Source of the DNA: Bacillaceae bacterium IKA-2
Lineage (GTDB): Bacteria; Bacillota; Bacilli; Bacillales; Anaerobacillaceae
Direction: 5' to 3'
Length of the DNA stretch: 64,000 nt
Assembly: GCA_031761875.1 (NCBI GenBank)
Contig: CP134492.1
Location: forward strand, 4,092,001-4,156,000
In this document: positions 17,342 to 26,121 of the stretch, piece by piece
Layout: every line of letters starts with the position of its first letter
Numbering within the stretch: the first letter of the stretch is position 1
Notes under the pieces: model-generated
Told to the model about the DNA's origin: nothing
The model's database searches: none
The model's input: the letters and a program-made list of their open reading frames with translations, nothing else
Position numbers and translations under genes: made by a program

Positions 17342-18204
17342 TGGTTTCCACTTTTCTTTGAGAATGTCCAGTTTACAAGGAAAATTCCGATAAAAATCAG
17401 TAGTCCTCCTAAATAAACATGCCATCCAACGACTTCATTCAGAAATAGCCATCCCGTTAGTATCCCGAAAAAAGGCGCTAAAAAGAGGAAGGCACTTGTT
17501 TTACCTGGATCGCTTTTATTCAACAAATAAAACCATATCGCAAATTGGACAATTGAAGCCATAATTGCAAGCCATAAAATAATAGCAATAGATGTCGTAT
17601 TAATGATAAGTTTAGGTGTCTCTACTGTTACACCCATTACTAAAAGGAGAATGCCACCAAAAAGCATCTGGTAAGCGGTTAACACCCAGATATTGAATCG
17701 ACTTCCCCATTTTTTAATTAAGATTGTCGCAATTGACCATGAAAGTGCCGCACCAAGTCCCAGTAACGTCCCAACATTTAATTGTAGATGAAATCCAAGC
17801 GTAATAAACACACCAATAAACCCAGTAATAACTCCGATCCATTGGATCAGTCGGAATCTAATTCCGAGAAAGATCGTTCCTAAAATGACAACCATCAAAG
17901 GATTACTAAATGTTAAAATAGAAGATTCTCCTGCTGTAATTGTTCTTAAACTCAAAAATATACAACCCATTACACCGGCCGTCTGAAAGAAACCTACCAG
18001 AAAAATCCTTAGCCAATCAAGTCGGAAGCGCGGCAGAGGCTTTTTCCTGACTAATAACGCCATCAAAATACCGGCAATGGTAAAGCGAATGCCAACCAGT
18101 AACAGCGGTGAAACATAGGTTAAACCAATCTTACCAATAGTAAAAGAAGATCCCATTAAAAAAGTCGTAAGGAAAACTAGTAATCCGTAATAGATTGGCT
18201 TCAT
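17311..18204 (-). CDS. EamA/DMT-superfamily transporter with a REP-encoded C-terminus
   Basis: 297 residues, ten predicted membrane helices in two EamA repeats, with PLLLVGIRFTIAGILMALL in the first and FLFLAPFFGILTGWLF in the second, as in RhaT/YdcZ-like metabolite exporters. Substrate unknown. After the last helix (GIFLVNWTFSKKSG) the frame continues NQGQAPFPKSG and stops; these residues are a direct reading of the inverted REP. The native stop was therefore probably lost or replaced when the repeat arrived. The tail is cytoplasmic and short, so function is probably kept. Confidence 0.88.
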   Translation of the reverse strand: MKPIYYGLLVFLTTFLMGSSFTIGKIGLTYVSPLLLVGIRFTIAGILMALLVRKKPLPRFRLDWLRIFLVGFFQTAGVMGCIFLSLRTITAGESSILTFSNPLMVVILGTIFLGIRFRLIQWIGVITGFIGVFITLGFHLQLNVGTLLGLGAALSWSIATILIKKWGSRFNIWVLTAYQMLFGGILLLVMGVTVETPKLIINTTSIAIILWLAIMASIVQFAIWFYLLNKSDPGKTSAFLFLAPFFGILTGWLFLNEVVGWHVYLGGLLIFIGIFLVNWTFSKKSGNQGQAPFPKSG

Positions 18205-18452
18205 ATTTCAAACTCCTACCTTTTTTCCGTTGCCATACTTGGTGGTTCATAGATAGTGTACGATAATAGCATCGTTTTTTCATTTAAATCCAATTACTGA
18301 AATCATTGATTGCAACCAAATACCAGGTTTCAGCATAAAGCCTATTTTCCGCCTACTCTAGTTTCATTTGTTGATAAATTGATGTTAATTTTTCAACGTC
18401 TGTTACTACGCTAAGCTGAGATCGTAAATTCCTTCATCATTTGTCGGAAATG

Positions 18453-19334
18453 TTAGTTCGTATTATTTAGTGACATAGCCTCTGTCTGCGATCCATATAA
18501 AATCCATGGCGAAGGCAGTTCAAATTTGTGGGCAACGGGTAGACATTGAACTGCTTCTTTCGTTAAATCGATCCAAATGTACGTGTCACCTTCTGTTTGT
18601 TTCGTTAACTTGCGGTAATCGTTTGAAATTGTTTCCCACAATCCCTTTTGTGCCGTGATATCACTCCAAGGATAGATAGCGTGTAAATAATGGTGATCTT
18701 TTTGATCGTACTTTGTAATAAGAACGCGCGTCTCTGATTCGTTTTCATAAAAACCCCATTTATCTAAATCGTGTTCCTGAAATAAAGCATTTGAAGCAGG
18801 AAAGGAGTAATAACATTCATATGGAAAGACGGACGAGGATTTCAGATAAACTTCTCTGAGCCAAGACTTCTTTCGTTCTATAGAATAAATTGGATTCCAG
18901 GGCTTTGCAGCTGACTCAAGTGCAGACGTGTCTTTTGTAATCGCACCATGTAATACCGAATAGGGGGTTAACTCAAGCTTTTCGATGACACGACGTGCAG
19001 GTATGTTATCCTCCTGTGTATTCGCACCTACCCACTGAATGCCGCTCACTTGAGATGCTTCATTCTTAATGTAAGCTAACAGTTCTGTTGCAAACTCATT
19101 CCCTCGAAAGCGACGGTCGCTCCGTAATCGTCCTAACATCGCATAACGCCCAGAAAAAATGCTATATCCACCCATACTGACCATTTGTTTATCTAGAAAT
19201 AGTCCATACATACGATGGTTTCCCGTTGTCAGTCTATGAAAAATACGTCCTACATAATCATCTTCTATTGCTGTATCCATCGCTTCCAAATAGGGATAGT
19301 CTTCACTGTGTAGCATCCTGATCTTTTTATTCAT
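18453..19334 (-). CDS. GNAT-family N-acetyltransferase
   Basis: 293 residues. The N-terminal 140 carry a GNAT fold with the acetyl-CoA loop LRSDRRFRGNEFATELL and WVGANTQEDNIPARRVIEKL. The C-terminal half is a second domain without a recognisable motif, possibly a degenerate GNAT repeat, as in two-domain acetyltransferases. Substrate unknown. The upstream 250 bases (18205-18452) between it and the EamA gene contain nothing I can name. Confidence 0.75.
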   Translation of the reverse strand: MNKKIRMLHSEDYPYLEAMDTAIEDDYVGRIFHRLTTGNHRMYGLFLDKQMVSMGGYSIFSGRYAMLGRLRSDRRFRGNEFATELLAYIKNEASQVSGIQWVGANTQEDNIPARRVIEKLELTPYSVLHGAITKDTSALESAAKPWNPIYSIERKKSWLREVYLKSSSVFPYECYYSFPASNALFQEHDLDKWGFYENESETRVLITKYDQKDHHYLHAIYPWSDITAQKGLWETISNDYRKLTKQTEGDTYIWIDLTKEAVQCLPVAHKFELPSPWILYGSQTEAMSLNNTN

Positions 19335-19408
19335 TTAATTACTCCCCAATTCTACCGTTTTTCTTCGTTATCTATGAATGATACCCTTGTCCTTCTTGAC
19401 AAGAATGT

Positions 19409-20023
19409 TCAACTGGAGAAGTTTTCTGTTGAAACAGCGGTTAACCAAGTTTCTGCCATCAATTCATTTCCCTCTTTCGTCATATGTACACCATCTGTTG
19501 TTAATTTTAAGTGATTTCCTTTTTCTAATCTATCCATGAAAACAGTAAAGGTTGGAACAAGATTAGCACTTAATTCTTTGGCGATTTTTCGTACAATAGC
19601 TGCATATACCTTCAATTGTTTATTTCCTTCAGATGAAATGCTTTCTGTAATAATTGTTGGCTCCATTAAAATAACTTTCACTTTAGGGTCAATGCTTTGC
19701 AATAGTCTTCGATAAATCAATTCAAATTGAATTGGATCAACTAGTGACGAATCAGGGTGATCCAATTGATGCCAAACATCATTAACGCCAATTGACACAG
19801 AAAGAATATCTGGATTAAGTGATAAGACATCTTCATCCCAGCGCTCCTCAAGATCGGTAATTTTATCTCCTCCAACCCCTCGATTGAAGATTTGCAAAGA
19901 AGGATCTTCTGCAATCAGCTTATTGTAAATTACATTCACATATCCATTACCAATTCCTCTTTCATCCTCATACCTTCCACTTTCCGTTATACTATCACCA
20001 ATGAATAACAGCCTTTTCGTCAT
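19409..20023 (-). CDS. SGNH/GDSL-family esterase or lipase
   Basis: 204 residues, cytoplasmic, with all four SGNH blocks: LFIGDSITESG (Ser nucleophile), GVGGDKITDL (Gly), SIGVNDVWH (Asn) and TTDGVHMTKEG (Asp/His). It resembles the YxiM/TesA-type acyl or acetyl esterases of Bacillus, often acting on acetylated sugars. Start is ATG with AAGGAG upstream. No operon partner is obvious; the next gene is 144 bases away across a REP pair. Confidence 0.85.
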   Translation of the reverse strand: MTKRLLFIGDSITESGRYEDERGIGNGYVNVIYNKLIAEDPSLQIFNRGVGGDKITDLEERWDEDVLSLNPDILSVSIGVNDVWHQLDHPDSSLVDPIQFELIYRRLLQSIDPKVKVILMEPTIITESISSEGNKQLKVYAAIVRKIAKELSANLVPTFTVFMDRLEKGNHLKLTTDGVHMTKEGNELMAETWLTAVSTENFSS

Positions 20024-20108
20024 AGTTCACACTCCTTTTCTCATAGCCTGATTTATTCTTTTCTGAACCTAAAATTGCAAGTCAATTTGATCGAAGTGGA
20101 GATCGAAT

Positions 20109-20157
20109 GGGACACCAGGCACCTTGCCCCTCGCGATTGGGACAAGGTGCCTGTCCC
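20109..20157. repeat. Compact REP pair
   Basis: GGGACACCAGGCACCTTGCCCC and GGGACAAGGTGCCTGTCCC with only a few bases between them. The T/A core is changed to TTG/CAA in both halves, a compensated change that keeps the hairpin. Confidence 0.82.
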
Positions 20158-20167
20158 TCTTTCCCAC

Positions 20168-20950
20168 TTATAAAGCTTCTCCCTTACCACCATCAATATT
20201 TACGGAAGTCCCTGTAACATATAAGGCCGCATCAGATACTAAGAATCCGATCACATTGGCTGCTTCGTGCGTATCACCAATTCTTCCTAACGGTATTTTG
20301 TGAGACGGTAATTTTGAAAATTCATCCCAAGATAAATCAGGATGATCTTTTTTCCACATTCTTTCAATTTGCTCACTTCTAATCAGTCCGATACAAACGG
20401 TGTTGACTCGTATATTATATTTACCTAGGTCTTTACTCATCGCATTTGTTAACGTCATTCCTGCTGCTCTACTGACTGAAGTTGGTAGTGATGAAGCAGG
20501 AGCCGTTTTTGCGATTGTGGCTGTTACATTGATAATGACTCCGCCACCTTTTTCTTTCATATATGGGATAGCTGCATTAGAACAATGGATAGCGGCAAAT
20601 AATTTTAAATCTAGATCACTTCTCCACATTTCCTCATTAATTAGATCAAAGGGCTGTGCTGCGGATTGACCTGCATTGTTTATTAAAATATCAACCCCAC
20701 CAAAGTGTTCAGCAGTCTCTCTGACAAAATCATCACAATCTTTTTTAGAGGTAACATCTTTAGATGCGAAATATACATCCCTTCCAGTTTCCTCTTTAAT
20801 CAGAGCAGCTGCTTCTTGAAGTTTGTTCTTATCTCTTCCACAAATAGCGACATCGGCACCTTCTTTTGCTAATAATAAAGCACTTCCGAGTCCAATCCCC
20901 TTACTTCCACCAGTTATAATAGCAACCTTGTTTTTTAAGTTTAAATCCAT
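20168..20950 (-). CDS. Short-chain dehydrogenase/reductase with an atypical active site
   Basis: 260 residues. The Rossmann motif GGSKGIGLG and NNAG are intact, and the C-terminal TGTSVNIDGGKGEAL is usual for classical SDRs. At the position of the catalytic YxxxK the sequence reads PTSVSRAAGMTL, with Thr and Arg where Tyr and Lys are expected. This could mark a subfamily that uses other residues or a non-catalytic binding protein. Product is close to 3-oxoacyl-ACP reductase-like proteins. AGGAGG precedes the ATG. Substrate unknown. Confidence 0.85.
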   Translation of the reverse strand: MDLNLKNKVAIITGGSKGIGLGSALLLAKEGADVAICGRDKNKLQEAAALIKEETGRDVYFASKDVTSKKDCDDFVRETAEHFGGVDILINNAGQSAAQPFDLINEEMWRSDLDLKLFAAIHCSNAAIPYMKEKGGGVIINVTATIAKTAPASSLPTSVSRAAGMTLTNAMSKDLGKYNIRVNTVCIGLIRSEQIERMWKKDHPDLSWDEFSKLPSHKIPLGRIGDTHEAANVIGFLVSDAALYVTGTSVNIDGGKGEAL

Positions 20951-21067
20951 TTATTTTTCCTCCTTTCATAATCCATGTCTGTACTTTATATCAGTATACG
21001 ATACTGTCAATTCCTTCACCCTCTTGACGCCTTACTTTCGAAACTCAATCACTTCAAACGTCTCGCA

Positions 21068-21087
21068 TGGGAAAAGGTGCCTGTCCC
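21068..21087 (-). repeat. Single REP after the protease gene
   Basis: TGGGAAAAGGTGCCTGTCCC, 10 bases past the stop codon of the HtrA-like gene. Confidence 0.85.
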
Positions 21088-21097
21088 TCTTTCCCAA

Positions 21098-22210
21098 TCA
21101 GGGTTCTAAAATTTTCATCTGATCATTTTCAATTCCGACCTGGTATTCAACTTGGTGCGTGCTTTCAATAAGTTCTCCGTTTTCAGCTAATTCAAGCACT
21201 TCAATTTCAGCTCTGAAATTAGCCATGTCATCATCAATTGTTGTTTCGAAGTCGATCACATCAACTGCATATGTTGTTTGATAGCTAGTTCGAAATTCCT
21301 CATAACTTACGCTCGACTGCCAGTCATTGCCTAAGAGAGAATAGGCGGTCACATAATCATGGTTTGAGATACTTTCATAAAAGTAGTGAATGAGATAACT
21401 AGCTTCCTCTTGATTTAAGTACATACGGTGGTAACTGATCGGCTCTTCTGGGTATTCCCCCTCCGACCATGCAGTAACAAGGGACCAAATATTTTTAATT
21501 GGAATCGAAAAGCCGATGATTTCACCTTGGTAAGCGGCAGAATTAATGCCAACAACTTCTCCCGTTGTTGCCAAGAGTAACGGTCCACCACTGCTTCCTG
21601 CTGCAATTGGCGCTGATATTTGATAGGCTTCGTTAAATTGGTAGGGCGGCAAAGTGAAATTTCGATTTAAGGCACTAATAATCCCGGTTGTAACCGTATT
21701 TTGATATCCACGGGGACTGCCCATGGCGATCACTCCATCTCCAACCTCACCTTCATAATCAAAAGCAATGCTCATTGGCTCTAGATTTTCAAGCTCTTTG
21801 ACACGAACTACCGCAACATCAATCGCCTCACCGATACCAATAACTGTTCCCTGGTACGTTTGGGTATCGGTCATGCGAACGAGGACAGTCGAAGCTCCCT
21901 CAACGATATGAGCATTAGTAATAATGTCACCTTTATCATTATATAAAAATCCTGAGCCTAACTCTTCATCGCCCTCGATTTGAACAACCTTTGACTGATT
22001 TTTACTAATCACTTTTTTCAAATCGATGCTATTTTCGTTAAAGACAGTTCCAGCGATTTCTACCTTTTCGCTTTCTTTAATAGATGCTAATGCAGATGAG
22101 CCACTGCCATTATAATCTACAAACATTTGATCTATGTATCGAAACATAAAGAAGGCGCCACATAAAATAAACAGCGTAAGTAAAATTGTAATGCCCCAGC
22201 GTTTCGTCAT
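21098..22210 (-). CDS. HtrA/DegP-like membrane-anchored serine protease
   Basis: 370 residues. One N-terminal membrane helix (about 7-25) leaves the rest outside. A trypsin-like fold carries the triad: His in IITNAHIVEG, Asp in AIDVAVVRV and Ser in AAGSSGGPLL. In place of a PDZ domain, the C-terminal 110 residues form a small domain (YLIHYFYESISNHDYVTAYSLL) resembling the NTF2-like or YvaD-type stress modules. It lies 12 bases downstream of a zinc-ribbon membrane protein gene, so the two are co-transcribed. Likely an envelope quality-control protease. Confidence 0.87.
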   Translation of the reverse strand: MTKRWGITILLTLFILCGAFFMFRYIDQMFVDYNGSGSSALASIKESEKVEIAGTVFNENSIDLKKVISKNQSKVVQIEGDEELGSGFLYNDKGDIITNAHIVEGASTVLVRMTDTQTYQGTVIGIGEAIDVAVVRVKELENLEPMSIAFDYEGEVGDGVIAMGSPRGYQNTVTTGIISALNRNFTLPPYQFNEAYQISAPIAAGSSGGPLLLATTGEVVGINSAAYQGEIIGFSIPIKNIWSLVTAWSEGEYPEEPISYHRMYLNQEEASYLIHYFYESISNHDYVTAYSLLGNDWQSSVSYEEFRTSYQTTYAVDVIDFETTIDDDMANFRAEIEVLELAENGELIESTHQVEYQVGIENDQMKILEP

Positions 22211-22222
22211 CGTTTCATCTCC

Positions 22223-23386
22223 TTATTCGACTACCCAGTCATAATCATCCATCTCCACGTTCCCGACAGTTTCAGAAATTAATAGAGTTCCCTCAAAATA
22301 GCCTATCTCATTTGGCATTAGTTTATATGGAGACACGGACGTTCGGTAATTTTCAAGTTCATTGCCGTCTTTGTCAAAAATCGTATAGTGAATATCTATT
22401 TCATTAATGGGACGAGTACCAACATTTTTGACTTCTCCCCAAACACTCAACTCACCCTCGTCTTCATCATAATTAAACTCAAACACGGTCGGCATGACTG
22501 CTTTTGTTGAATTGAAATGATCTTCCTCGGCAGCTTTGTCAGTCGCGTTTTCGAGACGTTTTTGCTCTGCTTGCTTAAAAGTGATTCGTTCTTTTTTTAC
22601 AGTTTCTTTATATGTTAATAGCTTTTCATTTGTGGGGTCATAAGATAGGCCACGATCAAATTCAATCTCGGCTTCGGTAAATTGATTTTTTTTCAAGTAG
22701 GTCTCGCCTTGATTGATGGCTAGATCAATCAGTTTTCTTTTTAAAAGCTCGTCCATTTCCTTAGCTTCTTCACTCGTGAAATCTTTAATTTTTTCTAAAA
22801 GGTCTACTATTTCTTCTATCGTATTTTTCTCCAACTGAGCTTTATTAACACTTGCTACTGTTAAAGAAGCGATTTGTTGTTTAGATTGTTCTTTTAATCG
22901 ATCAAAAAAAGGCCCCTCTTGCTCCGCTAATTCTAGCTCTAATTCGTCTAAAATAAGTAAGCCCTCGTCAAGTTGTTTTTTTTCAGAAAAGCTAGCTGCT
23001 TGATCTAATAACACTTCATAGCGTTGTCCCCGTTCAACCACTTCGATATTAAATGCGGCTGCAGTATGCTTCGGACGTTTTTGTAAAACTTGTTCAAAGG
23101 TTGCTTTTGCACTTAGGAGGTTTCCTTCAAGGGCCTTCGCTTCACCTTCTTGCACCAAGGCTTCTACCTCGCTGTTAGTCCTCGTTTCATAGAGAAAAAA
23201 ACTACCGATAACCACAAACGCAATAAAAAAAGTGACAGCCGGAAGCAACCAGATCAACTTTCTACGGCGATTGTCAACGCTTGTACCCGTCACTTTTACA
23301 GTTTCTACTTTTGCTGCACAGTTCGAGCAAAAATGGCTTTCCTTATGTATATTTGCTCCACATTTATGACAATACAATTGACACAC
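22223..23386 (-). CDS. Zinc-ribbon membrane protein with TPR-like and FxLYD-type domains
   Basis: 387 residues. An N-terminal zinc ribbon (CHKCGANIHKESHFCSNC) is cytoplasmic. A single membrane helix (about 44-66) and an extracytoplasmic part follow. The latter contains helical, TPR-like repeats (about 75-275) rich in Glu and Lys and an FxLYD-like beta domain (about 305-385; WGEVKNVGTRPINEIDIHY). This architecture recurs in Bacillus envelope-stress proteins. It precedes the HtrA-like gene by 12 bases, suggesting it presents substrates or signals to that protease. Function not established. Confidence 0.75.
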   Translation of the reverse strand: MCQLYCHKCGANIHKESHFCSNCAAKVETVKVTGTSVDNRRRKLIWLLPAVTFFIAFVVIGSFFLYETRTNSEVEALVQEGEAKALEGNLLSAKATFEQVLQKRPKHTAAAFNIEVVERGQRYEVLLDQAASFSEKKQLDEGLLILDELELELAEQEGPFFDRLKEQSKQQIASLTVASVNKAQLEKNTIEEIVDLLEKIKDFTSEEAKEMDELLKRKLIDLAINQGETYLKKNQFTEAEIEFDRGLSYDPTNEKLLTYKETVKKERITFKQAEQKRLENATDKAAEEDHFNSTKAVMPTVFEFNYDEDEGELSVWGEVKNVGTRPINEIDIHYTIFDKDGNELENYRTSVSPYKLMPNEIGYFEGTLLISETVGNVEMDDYDWVVE

Positions 23387-23514
23387 ACCTACTTTCGGAA
23401 CCTAAAACATTTAAATGTCTACATCTTATCCATACGTTCCTAAACTTAATTTTAAGGGGGGCTACTGCCGAAATTTCTCGGACGGTTTTTGATTTTCGGG
23501 GACAGGTGGTTTTT

Positions 23515-23765
23515 GGGGACAGGCACCTTTTCCCAGTATTTAAAAGTATTCGCAAGTAAACAGGGTAAAATTGGTGATAAGCCAAGTTATCCAAAGAAGT
23601 TAACGCTGTTTGAAAAAATGGACAACATGAATTTAGCGATACATAACATAGCAAGCAGCTTCACGAGAATCACATCCCCGTTATACAGATGACGAGCTTG
23701 CTTCGCCACTCTCTACCTAGCACCGATTCCGATCCACTCAACTTTGGGAAAAGGGACCTGTCCCC
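23515..23765. repeat. MITE-like REP-ended element, 251 bp, upstream of ncRNA copy 1
   Basis: The left end is GGGGACAGGCACCTTTTCCCAG followed by TATTTAAAAGTATTCGCAAG. The right end is GCACCGATTCCGATCCACTC, then TGGGAAAAGGGACCTGTCCCC. The interior contains ATGAATTTAGCGATACATAA, aligning with the coding start in the 418-bp elements at 36.3 and 44.9 kb. An extra REP scrap (GGGGACAGGTGG) precedes it at 23498. Confidence 0.85.
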
Positions 23766-23805
23766 TTCTATCTTTTAATTAATTGAAAATATTTACAATT
23801 AATTC

Positions 23806-23834
23806 TAGACTTACCAATATGTATCTGTTATAAT
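23806..23834 (+). promoter_or_regulatory. Sigma-A promoter of ncRNA copy 1
   Basis: TAGACT, 17-base spacer, TATAAT. The start point should fall near 23841. The same two hexamers and spacing occur before copy 2. Confidence 0.85.
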
Positions 23835-23840
23835 AAATAC

Positions 23841-24417
23841 AAGGAAAGAAAATCACTTATCACTCTAGGTGACTCAGTCAATCCTTCGTCAGTTTCCTTG
23901 AAAGCGCTTATCTGTAAGTAGCGAAACAGGAATTACAAATGCTTTATCTTGTAGCCTGTTAGTAAACTCTATAGTAAGCACGTTTACTAGGTAACTTAGA
24001 CGCATTTCACTTACACTAACATAATTTTGAAGTGAAGTGAATGCAAAAAATGCACAACCAACCAATAGCGATGTAATTTTTCTAACAGTAAGGAAAAGCT
24101 TTAGTGTAGTTGTATTAAAGGAATTTGGGGCGAAGTCTTTAAGACAATCGCAAAACAATCGTAACTTTATACGCTATTCTATAATTCTAAGGCTAACTGA
24201 AAGGAAAGTTCACTCGTAATAAGGTATCAAGCTTAATTAAAAATATCTAGTAACACATTTAGGAAACAACAAACATCATATCATTCGTTTAATTAATTTA
24301 GCGTTGAAATGACCAAGTTGGTTTAGTTTTCTAAAAAGATGTGATGGAAGGTATGGTTGGGTCACCTAGAGTGATAAGCCCCTCTTGCAATTTTAGCATG
24401 AGGGGCTTATTTTTTTT
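23841..24417 (+). ncRNA. Large structured RNA, about 577 nt, copy 1
   Basis: The stretch has no credible protein reading. It starts just after a sigma-A promoter and ends in a strong terminator (GCCCCTC/GAGGGGC then eight T). The 5' segment TTATCACTCTAGGTGAC (23858-23874) is perfectly complementary to GTCACCTAGAGTGATAA (24361-24377), closing the whole RNA in a 17-bp stem. Copy 2 at 29.3 kb keeps these parts and long internal blocks (for example GACTCAGTCAATCCTTCG, TTTCTAACAGTAAGG, AGGAAACAACAAACATCATA) while other segments differ in sequence and length, the pattern of a conserved fold. Size is like ROOL (about 580 nt) or OLE (about 610 nt); I cannot assign it to either by eye. Confidence 0.8.
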
Positions 24418-24672
24418 GGGAAAAGGGGACAGGCACCTTTTCCCAGTATTTAAAAGTATTCGTAAGCAAACTGGGGTAAAATTGCGATAAACCAAGTGAT
24501 TCAAAGAGGTTAACGCTGTTTGAAAAAATGGGCAACATGAATTGAGTATAAATGCTAACATAGTAAGCAGCTAGACGAGAACCACACCCCTTTTATATAT
24601 CGAGCTTGCTTCACCGCTATCCCTAGCACTGCTATCCGATCCACTCAACTTTGGGAAAAGGAACCTGTCCCC
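24418..24672. repeat. MITE-like REP-ended element, 255 bp, downstream of ncRNA copy 1
   Basis: Begins directly at the end of the ncRNA terminator T-run with GGGAAAAGGGGACAGGCACC and ends TTGGGAAAAGGAACCTGTCCCC. The interior is clearly homologous to the 23.5-kb element (GTATTTAAAAGTATTCGTAAG, GTTAACGCTGTTTGAAAAAA, ATCCGATCCACTCAACTT). Confidence 0.87.
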
Positions 24673-24815
24673 TTGTTGTCTTATCCAAATTATTTAATCG
24701 TTTAATTAAAAATAAAAAGAGCGCCTAAAGATAGAACAAGTTCTTAGATGCTACTGAGATGAATATTGTTTTATGAATAAAATCTATTTTAAATGGTTTA
24801 GAAAGGTGTGTGTTA

Positions 24816-25448
24816 ATGAAAATCAATGCCGATTTGAAACTAGAAGGAAAGAGAAGTTTAGTAGGTAATTGGGGGCTAGCGATTGGAGCTTGTGTCATTG
24901 TTTGGGTACTAACAGCTGCCTTTATAGACAGTAGAACGGATCAAGCAATGACCTCCTTTGAAAGCATAATATCGATACTAGGCTTAGTCCTAACTGGACC
25001 GCTTACGTATGGGCTAAGCAACCTGTTTCTGAGATTTACCCGTTCACAGAATGCGATATTTAAGAATTTGTTTGATGGATTCACGTATTTTTTCCAGAAC
25101 TTTGTTTTGCACATTCTACAATTGATTTTTATTTTTCTATGGCTGCTCCTATTAATTATTCCTGGCATTATTGCTATCTTACGTTATTCGATGTCTTATT
25201 ACATCATGGTAGATAATCCAGGTATTAGTGGGTTAGAAGCAATCAGGCGCAGCAAGGTCATGATGAAGGGACACAAGGGAAGATTATTTTATTTATGGTT
25301 GAGCTTTCTCGGTTGGTTTATTTTTGGAGTTTTTACATTTGGATTAGGTTTTTTGTATGTTGCACCTTATTATGAAGCTACAAAGGCTAGTTTCTACGAG
25401 GATCTCAAGAAATATAGAAGGGTATCCGTTTCGACGATGGATCAATAA
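24816..25448 (+). CDS. DUF975-family integral membrane protein
   Basis: About 210 residues with five or six membrane helices. It opens MKINADLKLEGKRSLVGNW and contains TGPLTYGLSNLFLRF, IIPGIIAILRYSMSYYIMVDNP and APYYEATKASFYEDL, all DUF975 hallmarks. ATG at 24816 follows AAAGGTG; a GTG six bases earlier is also possible. Function unknown; DUF975 proteins are common in Bacillota and resemble the GPDPase membrane domain. The last 28 codons and about 60 downstream bases are duplicated at 36.7 kb. Confidence 0.88.
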   Translation: MKINADLKLEGKRSLVGNWGLAIGACVIVWVLTAAFIDSRTDQAMTSFESIISILGLVLTGPLTYGLSNLFLRFTRSQNAIFKNLFDGFTYFFQNFVLHILQLIFIFLWLLLLIIPGIIAILRYSMSYYIMVDNPGISGLEAIRRSKVMMKGHKGRLFYLWLSFLGWFIFGVFTFGLGFLYVAPYYEATKASFYEDLKKYRRVSVSTMDQ

Positions 25449-25557
25449 TTAAAACCTAATGTAATTAACGTAACAACCCAATAACCAAAGATTTATTCTT
25501 AAGACAAACCCACCCCACTACAATAGATATAGTCGCTAAAGGATTATATCTTATAAA

Positions 25558-25589
25558 AAAGTTTAGAGAACCTCTCTAAGCTTTTTTTT
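25558..25589 (+). terminator. Intrinsic terminator after DUF975 gene
   Basis: AGTTTAGAG, short loop, CTCTAAGCT and eight T. Confidence 0.8.
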
Positions 25590-25639
25590 AACGTTGTAAA
25601 CTATACTGGCCTTATCGATATTTGTCGAGAACATCCGTT

Positions 25640-25766
25640 GGACAAGTATCGAGTGGTACCACTACTTTTTCCCCTTGGAAGTAGATACCTAAAATTCACC
25701 TTAGCTCGGTCGTCTGACAGATACCGATATCCTACTGACTCGACTTTGGACAAGGGACCTGTCCCC
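25640..25766. repeat. Degenerate REP-ended element
   Basis: The right end is well kept (ACCGATATCCTACTGACTCG, then TTGGACAAGGGACCTGTCCCC). The left end is eroded (GGTACCACTACTTTTTCCCC). Lies between the DUF975 terminator and the small membrane protein gene; the rest of this 400-base gap has no gene. Confidence 0.6.
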
Positions 25767-25850
25767 CTCTGTCTTTCACCTTGCTTTGTCGCAGTCATGT
25801 ATAATTCTAGGAAACTATGACAATAATGGTTATAAAAGGAGTGATTAATT

Positions 25851-26081
25851 ATGAATTTAAAATTTATTGGTGGAGTCCTTTTATTAATAGGTATTGGTTC
25901 CTTTATTTTTGGCTTTATTGAATATAATTCAACGGCTGCTGAACTTTCACGAACTCAGTTAGGGCAACTTTCTTCTCAGTTTGTTGATTTAGGTCACGAC
26001 TCTACCCTAGCATATGGTGGAATGGGCCTGGGTTCATTATTAAGTTTAATAGGCCTTGGTTTTCTAACAAAGAAAAAGTAG
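25851..26081 (+). CDS. Small two-helix membrane protein
   Basis: 76 residues: a Gly/Ile-rich helix (about 5-24), a polar middle with FVDLGHDSTLAYGG, and a second helix (about 54-72) ending TKKK. AAAGGAG precedes the ATG. The layout recalls DUF3185-type small membrane proteins, but I am not sure of the family. Its transcription probably ends at the ncRNA-derived hairpin 40 bases downstream. Confidence 0.65.
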   Translation: MNLKFIGGVLLLIGIGSFIFGFIEYNSTAAELSRTQLGQLSSQFVDLGHDSTLAYGGMGLGSLLSLIGLGFLTKKK

Positions 26082-26121
26082 AAAAATAAAGAATTTATTA
26101 CTCGTATGATTTATTGATTGG

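Noticed and set aside
23841-24417. Group I or group II intron as explanation for the large RNA
   Set aside because: No GUGYG start, no domain V-like hairpin before the end and no interrupted host gene; it has its own promoter and terminator.
23515-24672. CRISPR-like regular repeats around the ncRNA
   Set aside because: Repeats are inverted, differ in length and are not regularly spaced; no cas genes.
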